Shown: positions 1 through 5,652 of the stretch, piece after piece | Layout of the letters: every line of letters starts with the position of its first letter | How positions within the stretch are numbered: position 1 is the first letter of the stretch | Origin: a bacterium | GTDB taxonomy: Bacteria; UBA9089; CG2-30-40-21; SBAY01 | Assembly (NCBI GenBank): GCA_040757115.1 | Contig: JBFLYA010000066.1 | Span: forward strand, 1 to 18,378 | Direction: 5' to 3' | Length of the DNA stretch: 18,378 nucleotides | The notes under the pieces: model-generated | What the model was told of the DNA's origin: nothing | Seen by the model: the letters and a program-made list of their open reading frames with translations, nothing else | The model's database searches: none | Made by a program: the position numbers and the translations under genes

Positions 1-54
1 TGTGGAAAACAACAAATTTCCATAAATTTCTATTAGTTTCTATTAATTTCAATT
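1..54. repeat. Half of a decamer-periodic palindromic repeat
   Basis: A run of about 10-nt units of the type TTTCTATTAG / TTTCTATTAA / TTTCAATT fills positions 14-54, preceded by the linker-like GAAAACAACAA. The same linker and the same arm occur at 18136-18190, where the opposite arm is also present. This is therefore probably the right half of another copy whose left arm lies before the window. It continues into AT-rich spacer with no gene up to position 299. Confidence 0.7.
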
Positions 55-125
55 TTTTTAATAATATCTCCCTATCTCCTTAATCTCCACATCTCCTTTT
101 GTTACACCACCTGAACGCTTACATA

Positions 126-230
126 AATTCAAATAACCAAAATTCAAAACATTACCCCCATAGTTTGTATTTAGGACTTGAAATTTGGTGTTTATTTGAG
201 ATTTGGTGCTTGGGATTTGGGATTTTTTTA
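126..230. repeat. Palindromic array of ~7-nt units
   Basis: The left arm (126-150) has units such as ATTCAAA and CCAAAATTCAAA. The right arm (178-229) has ATTTGAG / ATTTGGT / GCTTGGG / ATTTGGG. The arms are inverted relative to each other around a short unique linker. No ORF or promoter was identified in 1-299. The spacer separates hndB from whatever hydrogenase gene follows outside the window. Confidence 0.55.
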
Positions 231-299
231 CTTATCCACTCTGAGTAAAGTTTTGACTAATAACTGCTATAATCGTGAACTGGAAACACTATAACTCTC

Positions 300-683
300 T
301 TAATAAGTCGTTTCACTACCCATAACAAAGGCATATTCTTCGACAATCTTCTCACCAAGGACATGTTGAGTTAGTATCTTGATTATTTTTTCTGCATCCA
401 GCTCCACATATTTAACTGGTGATTTTCCTATTAATTCAACCGTAGCCATTGGTTCACGACTGCACAGACCAGCACAACCTGAGGTAGTTACGATAATGTC
501 TTTTACATTTCTTTTTGCAACTTCGTCCATCAAAGAGGTCATTACTTTTCTTGCCCCGGCGGCAATACCACAGGTTCCCATGTGAACTGTTATTTTTGCC
601 CGATAACCACCTTCCCGTAATGTTGCGGTTGTTTGATAATCCTTTTTAATCTTTTTTAAATCCTCTACCCTTAATTTTGGCAT
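300..683 (-). CDS. hndB: HndB-type (2Fe-2S) ferredoxin subunit of [FeFe] hydrogenase
   Basis: 127 residues, the usual size for the thioredoxin-like ferredoxin subunit (HndB) of NADP-reducing, electron-bifurcating [FeFe] hydrogenases, a cytoplasmic electron carrier between the flavin and catalytic subunits. Recognisable motifs are GTCGIAAGA near residues 36-44 and SGCAGLCSREP near 68-78, with Cys38, Cys70 and Cys74. These are the only three cysteines in the protein, so the classical fourth ligand of a 2Fe-2S site is not visible. A strong Shine-Dalgarno (GAGGAGGT) lies 6 nt before the ATG. It follows hndA by 65 bp on the same strand and is probably cotranscribed with it. The flavin (HndC/NuoF) and catalytic (HndD/HydA) subunits would be expected next, but 300 bp of repeat-rich spacer reach the window edge first. 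Confidence 0.85.
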   Translation of the reverse strand: MPKLRVEDLKKIKKDYQTTATLREGGYRAKITVHMGTCGIAAGARKVMTSLMDEVAKRNVKDIIVTTSGCAGLCSREPMATVELIGKSPVKYVELDAEKIIKILTQHVLGEKIVEEYAFVMGSETTY

Positions 684-748
684 CTTATACCTCCTCGTAA
701 TAGGTCAATGCTCTCCAATAAAATTGAGTATTGATTTTATTCATTATT

Positions 749-1246
749 TTATTTATATTCATTCACAATCTCCATAATCTTAACCGAGTCAACTGCTCCG
801 TAGGTATCTTCATCTACTACTACCACTGGTGCTAAACCACAGGCTCCCAGACAGCGAACACTATCTAACGAATATCTTCCATCTCCGGTCATTTTCCCAA
901 CTCCTACATTTAATTCTTGTTTAACCTTATCTAAAATCTCATCACTTCTTTTTACATAACAGGCTGTTCCCAGGCAGACACGGATTAAATGTCTTCCTCT
1001 GGGCACCATTGTAAAGAATGAATAGAAAGTGACGACACCATAGACCATAGATGAGGAAAGATTTAATCTCTCCGCGATATGGTGTTGGACCTCTTCGGGT
1101 AAAAATCCGGCTACGCCCTGTACCTGTTCTAATACCGGGATAAGAGCACCTGGTTTATCCTTGTATTTAGCAATTATCCCATCAATCTTTGCCCACTGTT
1201 CCTGGGTTATTTCAACCTTTTTTGCACATTGACATTCTTTTTCCAT
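749..1246 (-). CDS. hndA: NuoE/HndA-type 24-kDa [2Fe-2S] subunit
   Basis: 165 residues, matching the NuoE/HndA family: an N-terminal helical region followed by a thioredoxin-like [2Fe-2S] domain. The four ligands are visible as CLGTAC (Cys91, Cys96) and RCLGACG (Cys132, Cys136), and the family signature VYGVVTFYSFF lies at residues 68-78. An extra CQC pair occurs at residues 5-7. Beside hndB and the PHP/ATPase genes it most likely belongs to a soluble NAD(P)-linked [FeFe] hydrogenase rather than to respiratory complex I, since no other nuo gene is present. A clear AGGAG lies about 9 nt before the ATG. A 685-bp gap full of repeats separates it from the upstream genes, so it may need its own promoter; I could not identify one. 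Confidence 0.88.
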   Translation of the reverse strand: MEKECQCAKKVEITQEQWAKIDGIIAKYKDKPGALIPVLEQVQGVAGFLPEEVQHHIAERLNLSSSMVYGVVTFYSFFTMVPRGRHLIRVCLGTACYVKRSDEILDKVKQELNVGVGKMTGDGRYSLDSVRCLGACGLAPVVVVDEDTYGAVDSVKIMEIVNEYK

Positions 1247-1281
1247 AGTTAGATATCTCCTTTCGATTTTTGGTAACTATT

Positions 1282-1311
1282 CAGCCACAGATGGACACGG
1301 ATGAAACACGG
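1282..1311. repeat. Dispersed 'cacagatggacacggatg'-type intergenic repeat
   Basis: A stretch of the GCCACAGATGGACACGG type, a motif I recognise as recurring in intergenic DNA of many environmental bacteria. It lies between the hndA ribosome binding site and the palindromic arrays further upstream. Only one copy is seen here, and no function can be assigned. Confidence 0.45.
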
Positions 1312-1390
1312 AAAATCCGGTGGTGTCTGAAAATAACTCTAATAGTGAAATCTATGCAGATTTGGTGTCCAAAAGGGATTTCCTCCAAAG

Positions 1391-1662
1391 AGCAAAATGC
1401 AAAACTCGTTTATAGTTTAGGGTTTATAGTTTATAGTTTATAGTGTATAGTGTATAGTTTATAGTGTATAGTCCTTCAACTATAAACTATCAACTATAAA
1501 CTATCAACTATCTACTACATTTCAGCGTTAAAATACTTGAAGCAAAGATATTACTAAATTCCTCCAACTCTTTGAGAAACCCTGCTACTTCCTCTTTGAA
1601 ATTTGATTTGTAATTTTGCATTTTGATATTTATATTTGATATTTGATATTTAATATTTATTT
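1391..1662. repeat. Outer palindromic array with a second array in its loop
   Basis: A left arm (1391-1405: CAAAATG / CAAAACT units) and a right arm (1598-1662: AATTTTG / CATTTTG / ATTTGAT / ATTTAAT units) are inverted relative to each other. The 190-bp loop between them holds an independent heptamer palindrome (1408-1516). This makes up most of the 685-bp gene-free gap 1247-1931; the remainder is the miniature element at 1722-1912. Confidence 0.5.
1408..1516. repeat. Palindrome of (GTTTATA)n heptamers
   Basis: About nine tandem degenerate heptamers (GTTTATA, GTGTATA, GTTTAGG) run from 1408 to 1470. After the linker GTCCTTC they are answered by about six inverted heptamers (ACTATAA, ACTATCA) from 1476 to 1516. 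The strict 7-nt phase with variation at fixed positions is visible by eye. Single-stranded, this would fold into a long AT-rich hairpin. Confidence 0.85.
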
Positions 1663-1721
1663 GTTATCTCCCCCAAATCCTATTTTGCAGAACCCTATAC
1701 ACTATTTTAACCTTTATGCTA

Positions 1722-1912
1722 GTGTGGTGTTGAGTAAGTTTTGCACGGGGTATCATCAGGTTTCGTAACCTGCAAACGGATAATTGGTAACTGGTAATTG
1801 GTAATTGGTTAAATAGCTTCGTCGTGAGCTCAGCCGAACGGTATTTAATTACCAATTACCAATCACCAGTTACCAGAATCAAATTCCGTGCGTTATTTGT
1901 TCACCACGACAC
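1722..1912. mobile_element. 191-bp miniature transposon (IS630-like, CTAG target)
   Basis: Terminal inverted repeats start GTGTGGTGTTGAG at the left and end CACCACGACAC at the right; 19 of the outer 27 positions match. The element is flanked by TA on both sides (1720-1721, 1913-1914), and C before and G after reconstitute a CTAG target, as known for IS630-type insertions. It encodes no protein. Its centre is a palindromic heptamer array (1781-1875). A short reading frame over this region is made of repeat sequence and is not a gene. Confidence 0.75.
1781..1875. repeat. Palindrome of (GGTAATT)n heptamers in the miniature element
   Basis: Left arm 1781-1812 with GGTAACT and GGTAATT units, a unique linker, then inverted units (ACCAATT, ACCAATC, ACCAGTT) to 1875. 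The same unit recurs as a short solo copy at 3204-3222. Translated, such repeats give QLPITNY-like peptides, which recalls the heptameric STRR repeats known from filamentous cyanobacteria. Confidence 0.85.
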
Positions 1913-1931
1913 TAGAAGCAGGATGCTTATG

Positions 1932-2462
1932 TTACTTTAAATCTTCCATAAGGTCTTTCTGGATAAGTTTTAGCACCTCGACATTATTTATTGGGATTTC
2001 ATCCAAATCTGCCTTTATTTTGTCCGTATCCAGAGAATAAGTTAAGTTTTCTTTTTTATGTTGATAAAAAAAGTCTATTTCTGGATTTCCGGCTATGAGC
2101 GTCATTATTGTTTGTTTCATATCGCCGATGGGTTTGCGGTCGATATGACTATGTTTGAAACTCGCGGTAATTTTAGTTCCAATCCCTTTTTTTGATTTTA
2201 TTTCAAATTTGCCGTCACATTCATTCGCCGCCTGAGCAAGCAATGAAAGCCCTAAACCGACCTTTCGTGTTTTTTTAGTCGTAAAAAACGGGTCTGTGGC
2301 TTTTTTAACCGTTTCTTCATCCATTCCAAAACCATCATCGTTCATCTCGATTTTTAGCACATCTTTTTTTAAATTTTCGTCAATCTTTATTTTGACCCTT
2401 TTTGCCCCAGCTCGAATTGAGTTTTCAACTATGTCCAGAATATGTAATGATAAATCTTCCAC
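1932..2462 (-). CDS. Kinase-type ATPase (HATPase_c) without phosphoacceptor domain
   Basis: 176 residues containing essentially one GHKL/HATPase_c domain. Visible motifs are the N box VENSIRAGA (Glu13, Asn14), the G1 box DDGFGMD (residues 42-48), the F/G2 region DPFFTTKKTRKVGLGLSLL (57-75) and a G3-like GIGTKITASF. There is no dimerisation/His-phosphotransfer domain or sensor domain, so it is not a complete histidine kinase. It may bind or phosphorylate a partner, as anti-sigma kinases do. The GTG start lies 15 nt after the stop of the PHP gene, with no strong Shine-Dalgarno, suggesting translational coupling. Genes of this type accompany PHP and DRTGG genes next to [FeFe] hydrogenases in Clostridia. 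A role in hydrogenase regulation is inference. Confidence 0.8.
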   Translation of the reverse strand: MEDLSLHILDIVENSIRAGAKRVKIKIDENLKKDVLKIEMNDDGFGMDEETVKKATDPFFTTKKTRKVGLGLSLLAQAANECDGKFEIKSKKGIGTKITASFKHSHIDRKPIGDMKQTIMTLIAGNPEIDFFYQHKKENLTYSLDTDKIKADLDEIPINNVEVLKLIQKDLMEDLK

Positions 2463-2477
2463 TTTACTTTTGTGTCT

Positions 2478-3191
2478 CTAAATCTTTAATGTAGTTTTTA
2501 ATAAAGCCTTTTTTATTTCTTTTACCATTGGTTTTTTTAGTGAAAATTGAGTCCATGTTTTACCAATATCCGCTAAAAAATGGGCATCAGAGCCTGTAAT
2601 TACAGGAAATTCTTTTACTGTCAATTTATCCTTTGTTATGTTTGGCGATATTTCGACAGCATCTAATTCTAACCCTTCTGGAATAAAGCCCAATTGCCCA
2701 ATAATTCCAAATCCTTCACGGTCAATATGTGAGGCAATGGCAATGCCATTAAGCGAATGAATTGCCTCAACACATTTTTCAATCGTTAATTTAGTTGCTC
2801 CAATCAAAAGCCTCTGGTTATGCCTTACAATTTCGTCATCTTCATTAACCACTAATTGTAATCCAAAGGCATTCTCGTCATTTACACCTGGTAAGTTTTC
2901 ATAGACAAGTTCTTGTAATTTTAGTAGGTCATCATCATTATCAAAAAGGGCTAATAGATGTACTTCTTCTGATGTTGTAATCTCAATTCCCCCAATAACC
3001 GTTATCTCAAAGGTTTTGCCAATTTTTTTACTAATCAAGACATTTTCGGCTGAATTATGGTCGCAGATACCGATTATATCTAATTTTTTTGACTTTGCCG
3101 TATTTATTATTCGTTTTGGTGTCATATCCAGGTCCCCACAAGGAGAAAGGCAGGTATGGATATGCAAATCTGTATTAAATATTTTAAGCAT
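2478..3191 (-). CDS. PHP-domain metal-dependent phosphoesterase
   Basis: 237 residues spanning one PHP domain, a TIM-like metal hydrolase fold related to histidinol phosphatase and the polymerase III PHP domain. Metal-ligand motifs are in order: DLHIHT (His10, His12), CDHNS (Asp44, His45), GIEITT, ASHIDREG and GSDAH (Asp202, His204). The substrate is unknown; relatives hydrolyse phosphate or nucleotide phosphate esters. It sits between a DRTGG gene and an orphan ATPase in the hydrogenase-linked series. Its ATG comes 10 nt after the preceding stop, and the leader is repeat-derived (CAGTTAGCAATCCCAAA), with no recognisable Shine-Dalgarno, so translation may depend on coupling. Confidence 0.88.
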   Translation of the reverse strand: MLKIFNTDLHIHTCLSPCGDLDMTPKRIINTAKSKKLDIIGICDHNSAENVLISKKIGKTFEITVIGGIEITTSEEVHLLALFDNDDDLLKLQELVYENLPGVNDENAFGLQLVVNEDDEIVRHNQRLLIGATKLTIEKCVEAIHSLNGIAIASHIDREGFGIIGQLGFIPEGLELDAVEISPNITKDKLTVKEFPVITGSDAHFLADIGKTWTQFSLKKPMVKEIKKALLKTTLKI

Positions 3192-3201
3192 TTTGGGATT
3201 G

Positions 3202-3540
3202 CTAACTGGTAATTGGTAACTGATATAATTTCCCTACTAACTCAAAAGTTGATAATTTACTGACTAAAATAGGAATTTTTTCATGGATTGCCTTTTGTAG
3301 TGTATCTTCGTCTGGCTGACGATTATTAACTAAGATAATCCCTCTAATCTCTTTCAAGGAAGCCACGGCCACGATATTTTGATGTATTTGTAAAGTTACC
3401 CAGATATTTCCTTCCCTGGCATTTGCCATCACATCCGATAACAGGTCAGAGACATAGCCGCCGGTAACTTCCTTGTCTAACATTTCCGGTGCAGATTTAA
3501 CCTCTAAATTTAATTTTTCAACTATTTCCTTTAACTTCAT
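3202..3540 (-). CDS. DRTGG-domain protein (first copy)
   Basis: 112 residues forming a single DRTGG domain, a small alpha/beta module of unknown ligand, often annotated as a serine-kinase-of-HPr-like regulator. It aligns along its length with the protein encoded at 4531-4887: both start MKL(K/R)E, share SDVxxxxxxG, a central IRGI/IKAI strand and KxIPxLV, and end in a (G)KLYQ or (G)RLYQ motif. After LYQ this copy ends LPITS and a stop, and those codons are read from the heptamer repeat at 3204-3222, so the native C-terminus has been replaced. It starts 75 nt after the CBS-ATPase stop, with a hairpin in between. Confidence 0.75.
   Translation of the reverse strand: MKLKEIVEKLNLEVKSAPEMLDKEVTGGYVSDLLSDVMANAREGNIWVTLQIHQNIVAVASLKEIRGIILVNNRQPDEDTLQKAIHEKIPILVSKLSTFELVGKLYQLPITS
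3204..3222. repeat. Solo copy of the (GGTAATT) heptamer repeat
   Basis: Three units (AACTGGT / AATTGGT / AACTGAT) identical in type to the palindromic array at 1781-1875. It overlaps the last five codons and stop of the DRTGG gene and fills the leader of the PHP gene. No inverted partner arm is seen here. Confidence 0.75.
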
Positions 3541-3561
3541 TTTTCACCGTTTATAGAGGTT

Positions 3562-3610
3562 AGAGGTCAGATTTTAAAGATATTACCTTAATATCTGTTC
3601 TCTGACCTCT
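3562..3610. repeat. Intercistronic palindrome of ~7-nt (GAGGTCA) units
   Basis: AGAGGTCAGA (3562-3571) pairs with TCTGACCTCT (3601-3610), and inside it AGATATTA (3578-3585) pairs with TAATATCT (3589-3596) around a 3-nt loop. Flanking GAGGTTA and TCTACTC extend the 7-nt phase. It lies between the CBS-ATPase stop and the DRTGG start. It lacks a U-tract typical of an intrinsic terminator, so attenuation or mRNA processing are only possibilities. Confidence 0.7.
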
Positions 3611-3615
3611 GTTTT

Positions 3616-4530
3616 CTACTCTAAATTTATAATAATTTCAATTTGAGTTCCTTGACCTACTTTTGAATTGATGGAGAATTTATCAGCACACTTTTTAATA
3701 TTGACCAGTCCCATACCTGCACCAAAACCCATTTCTCGAATCCAATCTGGTGCGGTAGAGAAGCCGGGTTGCATTGCTTGTTCAACATCAGGTATGCCAG
3801 GTCCAGAGTCTATCACGGAAAGCTTAATCTGCCTGGGTTGAATATTAGCGATAATCTTGCCTTGAGATGTAAAAATAACAATATTCATCTCCGCTTCATA
3901 ACTGGCAATAGCTAACCGACGAATTACCTGCGGACGGATACCTAATCGTGTCAGTGTTTTTTTGAGACGGCTTGATGACTCTCCCGCTCGCTTAAAATCA
4001 TTTCCAACAATATTATATTGTAAAATTATCCTTGATTCATCGGCAATAATATCCTCAAAGAAATGACTTGCTCGAAGTCGCTTAATCTCCTCCTCATAAT
4101 ATTCATGTTCTAATCTTTGCAATAGCCCATGAATAATATCTCCTTTGGTTATAATCCCAACTAATTTACCATTTTCTCTTGCAACTACCGGAAATCTTCC
4201 ATAATTTAATTTCTCGAATTTATTAATGGCGTGGATAAGTGGTTCATCCTCGTATAAAGTTTGTATAGATTGAGTCATTTTTTGTGAAACAGGGATTTCC
4301 ATTTCTCCATCTAATAAACATTTAATAAAATCTTCAAGACTAATAATCCCAACTAATTTACCTTTATCTACAACCGGTGTTCCTGAGATACGGTTATCTC
4401 TCAAAATTTCACGCAAGTCAGCGATTAAATTATTCGGACTAACAGTAATAACCTCTTTTTTCATTACCTCGCCAACTTTTAATTCATAAGCCAGTTCTTG
4501 AATTACACTAATTTTTTCTTTTGCATCCAT
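3616..4530 (-). CDS. CBS-pair protein with RsbW-type ATPase domain
   Basis: 304 residues with two modules. Residues ~18-135 are two CBS motifs (MKKEVITVSPNN...GTPVVDKGKLVGIISLEDFI and MTQSIQTLYEDEP...GRFPVVARENGKLVGIITKGDI), an adenine-nucleotide-binding sensor. After a charged linker (~140-165), residues ~170-304 are a GHKL ATPase of the anti-sigma-factor (RsbW/SpoIIAB) type, with N box YEAEMNIVIF, G1 box DSGPGI and lid GFGAGMGLVNIKK. The combination suggests a protein that reads adenylate or NAD(H) charge and acts on a partner by binding or phosphorylation; the partner is not in the window. The stop of the upstream DRTGG gene directly abuts its ATG, so the two are tightly coupled. Confidence 0.85.
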   Translation of the reverse strand: MDAKEKISVIQELAYELKVGEVMKKEVITVSPNNLIADLREILRDNRISGTPVVDKGKLVGIISLEDFIKCLLDGEMEIPVSQKMTQSIQTLYEDEPLIHAINKFEKLNYGRFPVVARENGKLVGIITKGDIIHGLLQRLEHEYYEEEIKRLRASHFFEDIIADESRIILQYNIVGNDFKRAGESSSRLKKTLTRLGIRPQVIRRLAIASYEAEMNIVIFTSQGKIIANIQPRQIKLSVIDSGPGIPDVEQAMQPGFSTAPDWIREMGFGAGMGLVNIKKCADKFSINSKVGQGTQIEIIINLE

Positions 4531-4887
4531 TTATTCTTCTATCTCTGAGCACCCGGGTAATCCTTTTTGATATAATCGACCACAGGACTCATACATCGGT
4601 AAATTAGTGACTAATAATGGGATATTTTTTTCTTTTGCCATGTCAATTGTTTCTGGGGGTGGTTTTTTACCACGCACAAAACAAATTGCCTTTATATCAG
4701 ATATCTCTGCGGTCCGAATTACCTGGGAATTAGTGAGACCTGTGAGAAGTAATGCCCTGGCTTTAGTAAAGGATAAGACATCACTCATTAAATCCGCGCC
4801 ACAAGCCATCTTTACTTCTATTTCTAAACCAGAGGTATCTGTAAGAATTTCAGCCTCTAAAATTTCTTTTAGTTCTCTAAGTTTCAT
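4531..4887 (-). CDS. DRTGG-domain protein (second copy)
   Basis: 118 residues, one DRTGG domain, paralogous to the protein at 3202-3540. It shows MKLRELKEIL, a region GADLMSDVLSF, a central strand IKAICFVRGKKP, KEKNIPLLVTNLPMYE and the LYQKGL end that the other copy has lost. Function is unknown; DRTGG domains also occur between CBS and ATPase domains in larger proteins, so this one may be a detached partner of the CBS-ATPase that follows with zero spacing. Its ATG overlaps the end of the nucleotidyltransferase-like gene by 4 nt, indicating one transcript and coupled translation. Confidence 0.75.
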   Translation of the reverse strand: MKLRELKEILEAEILTDTSGLEIEVKMACGADLMSDVLSFTKARALLLTGLTNSQVIRTAEISDIKAICFVRGKKPPPETIDMAKEKNIPLLVTNLPMYESCGRLYQKGLPGCSEIEE

Positions 4888-5360
4888 TTATTTTCCCTTT
4901 TTTGCATTTCTTGCCATTTTTCAAGATACTTAATATCTATCGTATCTTTATATCTATCTGTTTTCTTTAATTTAATCAAATCCTCAACACAAGGCACATT
5001 TACCTGAAATCCTGTTTCATCTGTAATTACTTCCTTACGGTTATACATTTCTTCAAATGAAATAGTTTCTCCTTCTTGAATAATCTTTTTTTTAGCCCGA
5101 AACACATCAATAGATACATCATTTTCTAATTTAAACATAAAATATGATTCCATCTCGTCTAATTTTTTAGATGGAAACAGGTCAAACTTCTCTGCTATTT
5201 CAAGGAAATTTTTGGTATTTTCTCTACTTCCATCAATATAAAGGTCGTAATCCATTGTTTGGACAGGTATACCATAGGCAATCATTGCCTGTCGTCCTAT
5301 CAGAAGATACTTAATATGAGCATTATGAATTGCGGCAATAAACTCAACCGGGTCTGTCAT
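4884..5360 (-). CDS. Nucleotidyltransferase-fold protein (MNT/AbiEii-like)
   Basis: 158 residues with the signature of the polymerase-beta-type nucleotidyltransferase fold: GRQAMIAYGIP (22-32) in place of the usual GG/GS motif, the metal-binding pair DYD (Asp37, Asp39) and a third Asp at residue 85 (SIDVF). The C-terminal part VNVPCVEDLIKLKKTDRYKDTIDIKYL is typical of family members that follow a small partner gene. The second glycine of the motif is Arg23, so activity is uncertain. It overlaps the small upstream gene by 17 nt and the downstream DRTGG gene by 4 nt. Such pairs often behave as toxin-antitoxin-like modules, but no such activity is shown here. Confidence 0.7.
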   Translation of the reverse strand: MTDPVEFIAAIHNAHIKYLLIGRQAMIAYGIPVQTMDYDLYIDGSRENTKNFLEIAEKFDLFPSKKLDEMESYFMFKLENDVSIDVFRAKKKIIQEGETISFEEMYNRKEVITDETGFQVNVPCVEDLIKLKKTDRYKDTIDIKYLEKWQEMQKRENK

Positions 5361-5526
5361 TTTCCACCTTTTTTAATTTGCTAAATTTAATCGCGGCAAG
5401 GGTATGTCTATATCCAATTTGTAATCTCTTTTTAACGCCAAACTTAGAAAGCCAGGTAATTAGATTTTCCATTTCTTTTTCTTCATCCTCCTGTGTTGGT
5501 AGAGGTATCGTATCTTTATCAATCAT
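5344..5526 (-). CDS. Small unknown protein paired with the nucleotidyltransferase
   Basis: Not recognised. Starting at the ATG at 5524-5526 it gives 60 residues, acidic at the start (PTQEDEEKEMENL) and basic in the second half (KKRLQIGYRHTLAAIKFSKLKK). A longer reading starting at 5565 is open but would place the start inside the -35 box of the promoter at 5537-5565, so it is rejected. The expected transcript start, about 5530, would make the message nearly leaderless. A later Met at about 5472, with AGGAGG 14 nt upstream, is an alternative. It overlaps the nucleotidyltransferase gene by 17 nt, which supports a functional pair. Confidence 0.5.
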   Translation of the reverse strand: MIDKDTIPLPTQEDEEKEMENLITWLSKFGVKKRLQIGYRHTLAAIKFSKLKKVENDRPG

Positions 5527-5536
5527 CTTAAAAATT

Positions 5537-5565
5537 ATATTATCACAATATCCTGAAAAAGTCAA
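5537..5565 (-). promoter_or_regulatory. Sigma70-type promoter of the minus-strand gene series
   Basis: On the minus strand, TTGACT (5560-5565) and TAATAT (5537-5542) are separated by exactly 17 nt. This is a good housekeeping-type promoter and is the only one I see for the long series that runs down to the ATPase gene. It fixes the start choice of the first small gene. Confidence 0.65.
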
Positions 5566-5584
5566 TTTTTATTTTAAAAAATTC

Positions 5585-5612
5585 TTGACAACAACTTATT
5601 ATTTATGATAAT
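5585..5612 (+). promoter_or_regulatory. Sigma70-type promoter of argG-xseB
   Basis: TTGACA (5585-5590), a 16-nt spacer and GATAAT (5607-5612) with a preceding T-rich stretch. Transcription would start about 35 nt before argG, whose leader carries AGGGG before the ATG. Its -35 box lies only 19 nt from the -35 box of the divergent promoter. No ARG-box-like operator was recognised. Confidence 0.6.
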
Positions 5613-5652
5613 CTTAATAGTGCTTTATGAAATAAAAAGGGGATGAAGAAAG

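Noticed and set aside
1408-1516. Possible CRISPR array from regularly repeated short units
   Set aside because: Units are 7 nt with no spacers, are inverted halfway, and no cas genes are present.
1664-1855. 63-codon minus-strand reading frame with a start codon
   Set aside because: It is translated almost entirely from the heptamer repeat (NQLPITSYQL) and a miniature transposon; no ribosome binding site or family resemblance.
3562-3610. Intrinsic terminator between the CBS-ATPase and DRTGG genes
   Set aside because: Hairpin present but no U-tract on the transcript side, and the downstream genes have no promoter of their own that I can see.
5527-5565. Longer N-terminus for the small unknown protein
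   Set aside because: It would start within the -35 box of its own promoter, upstream of the likely transcript start.
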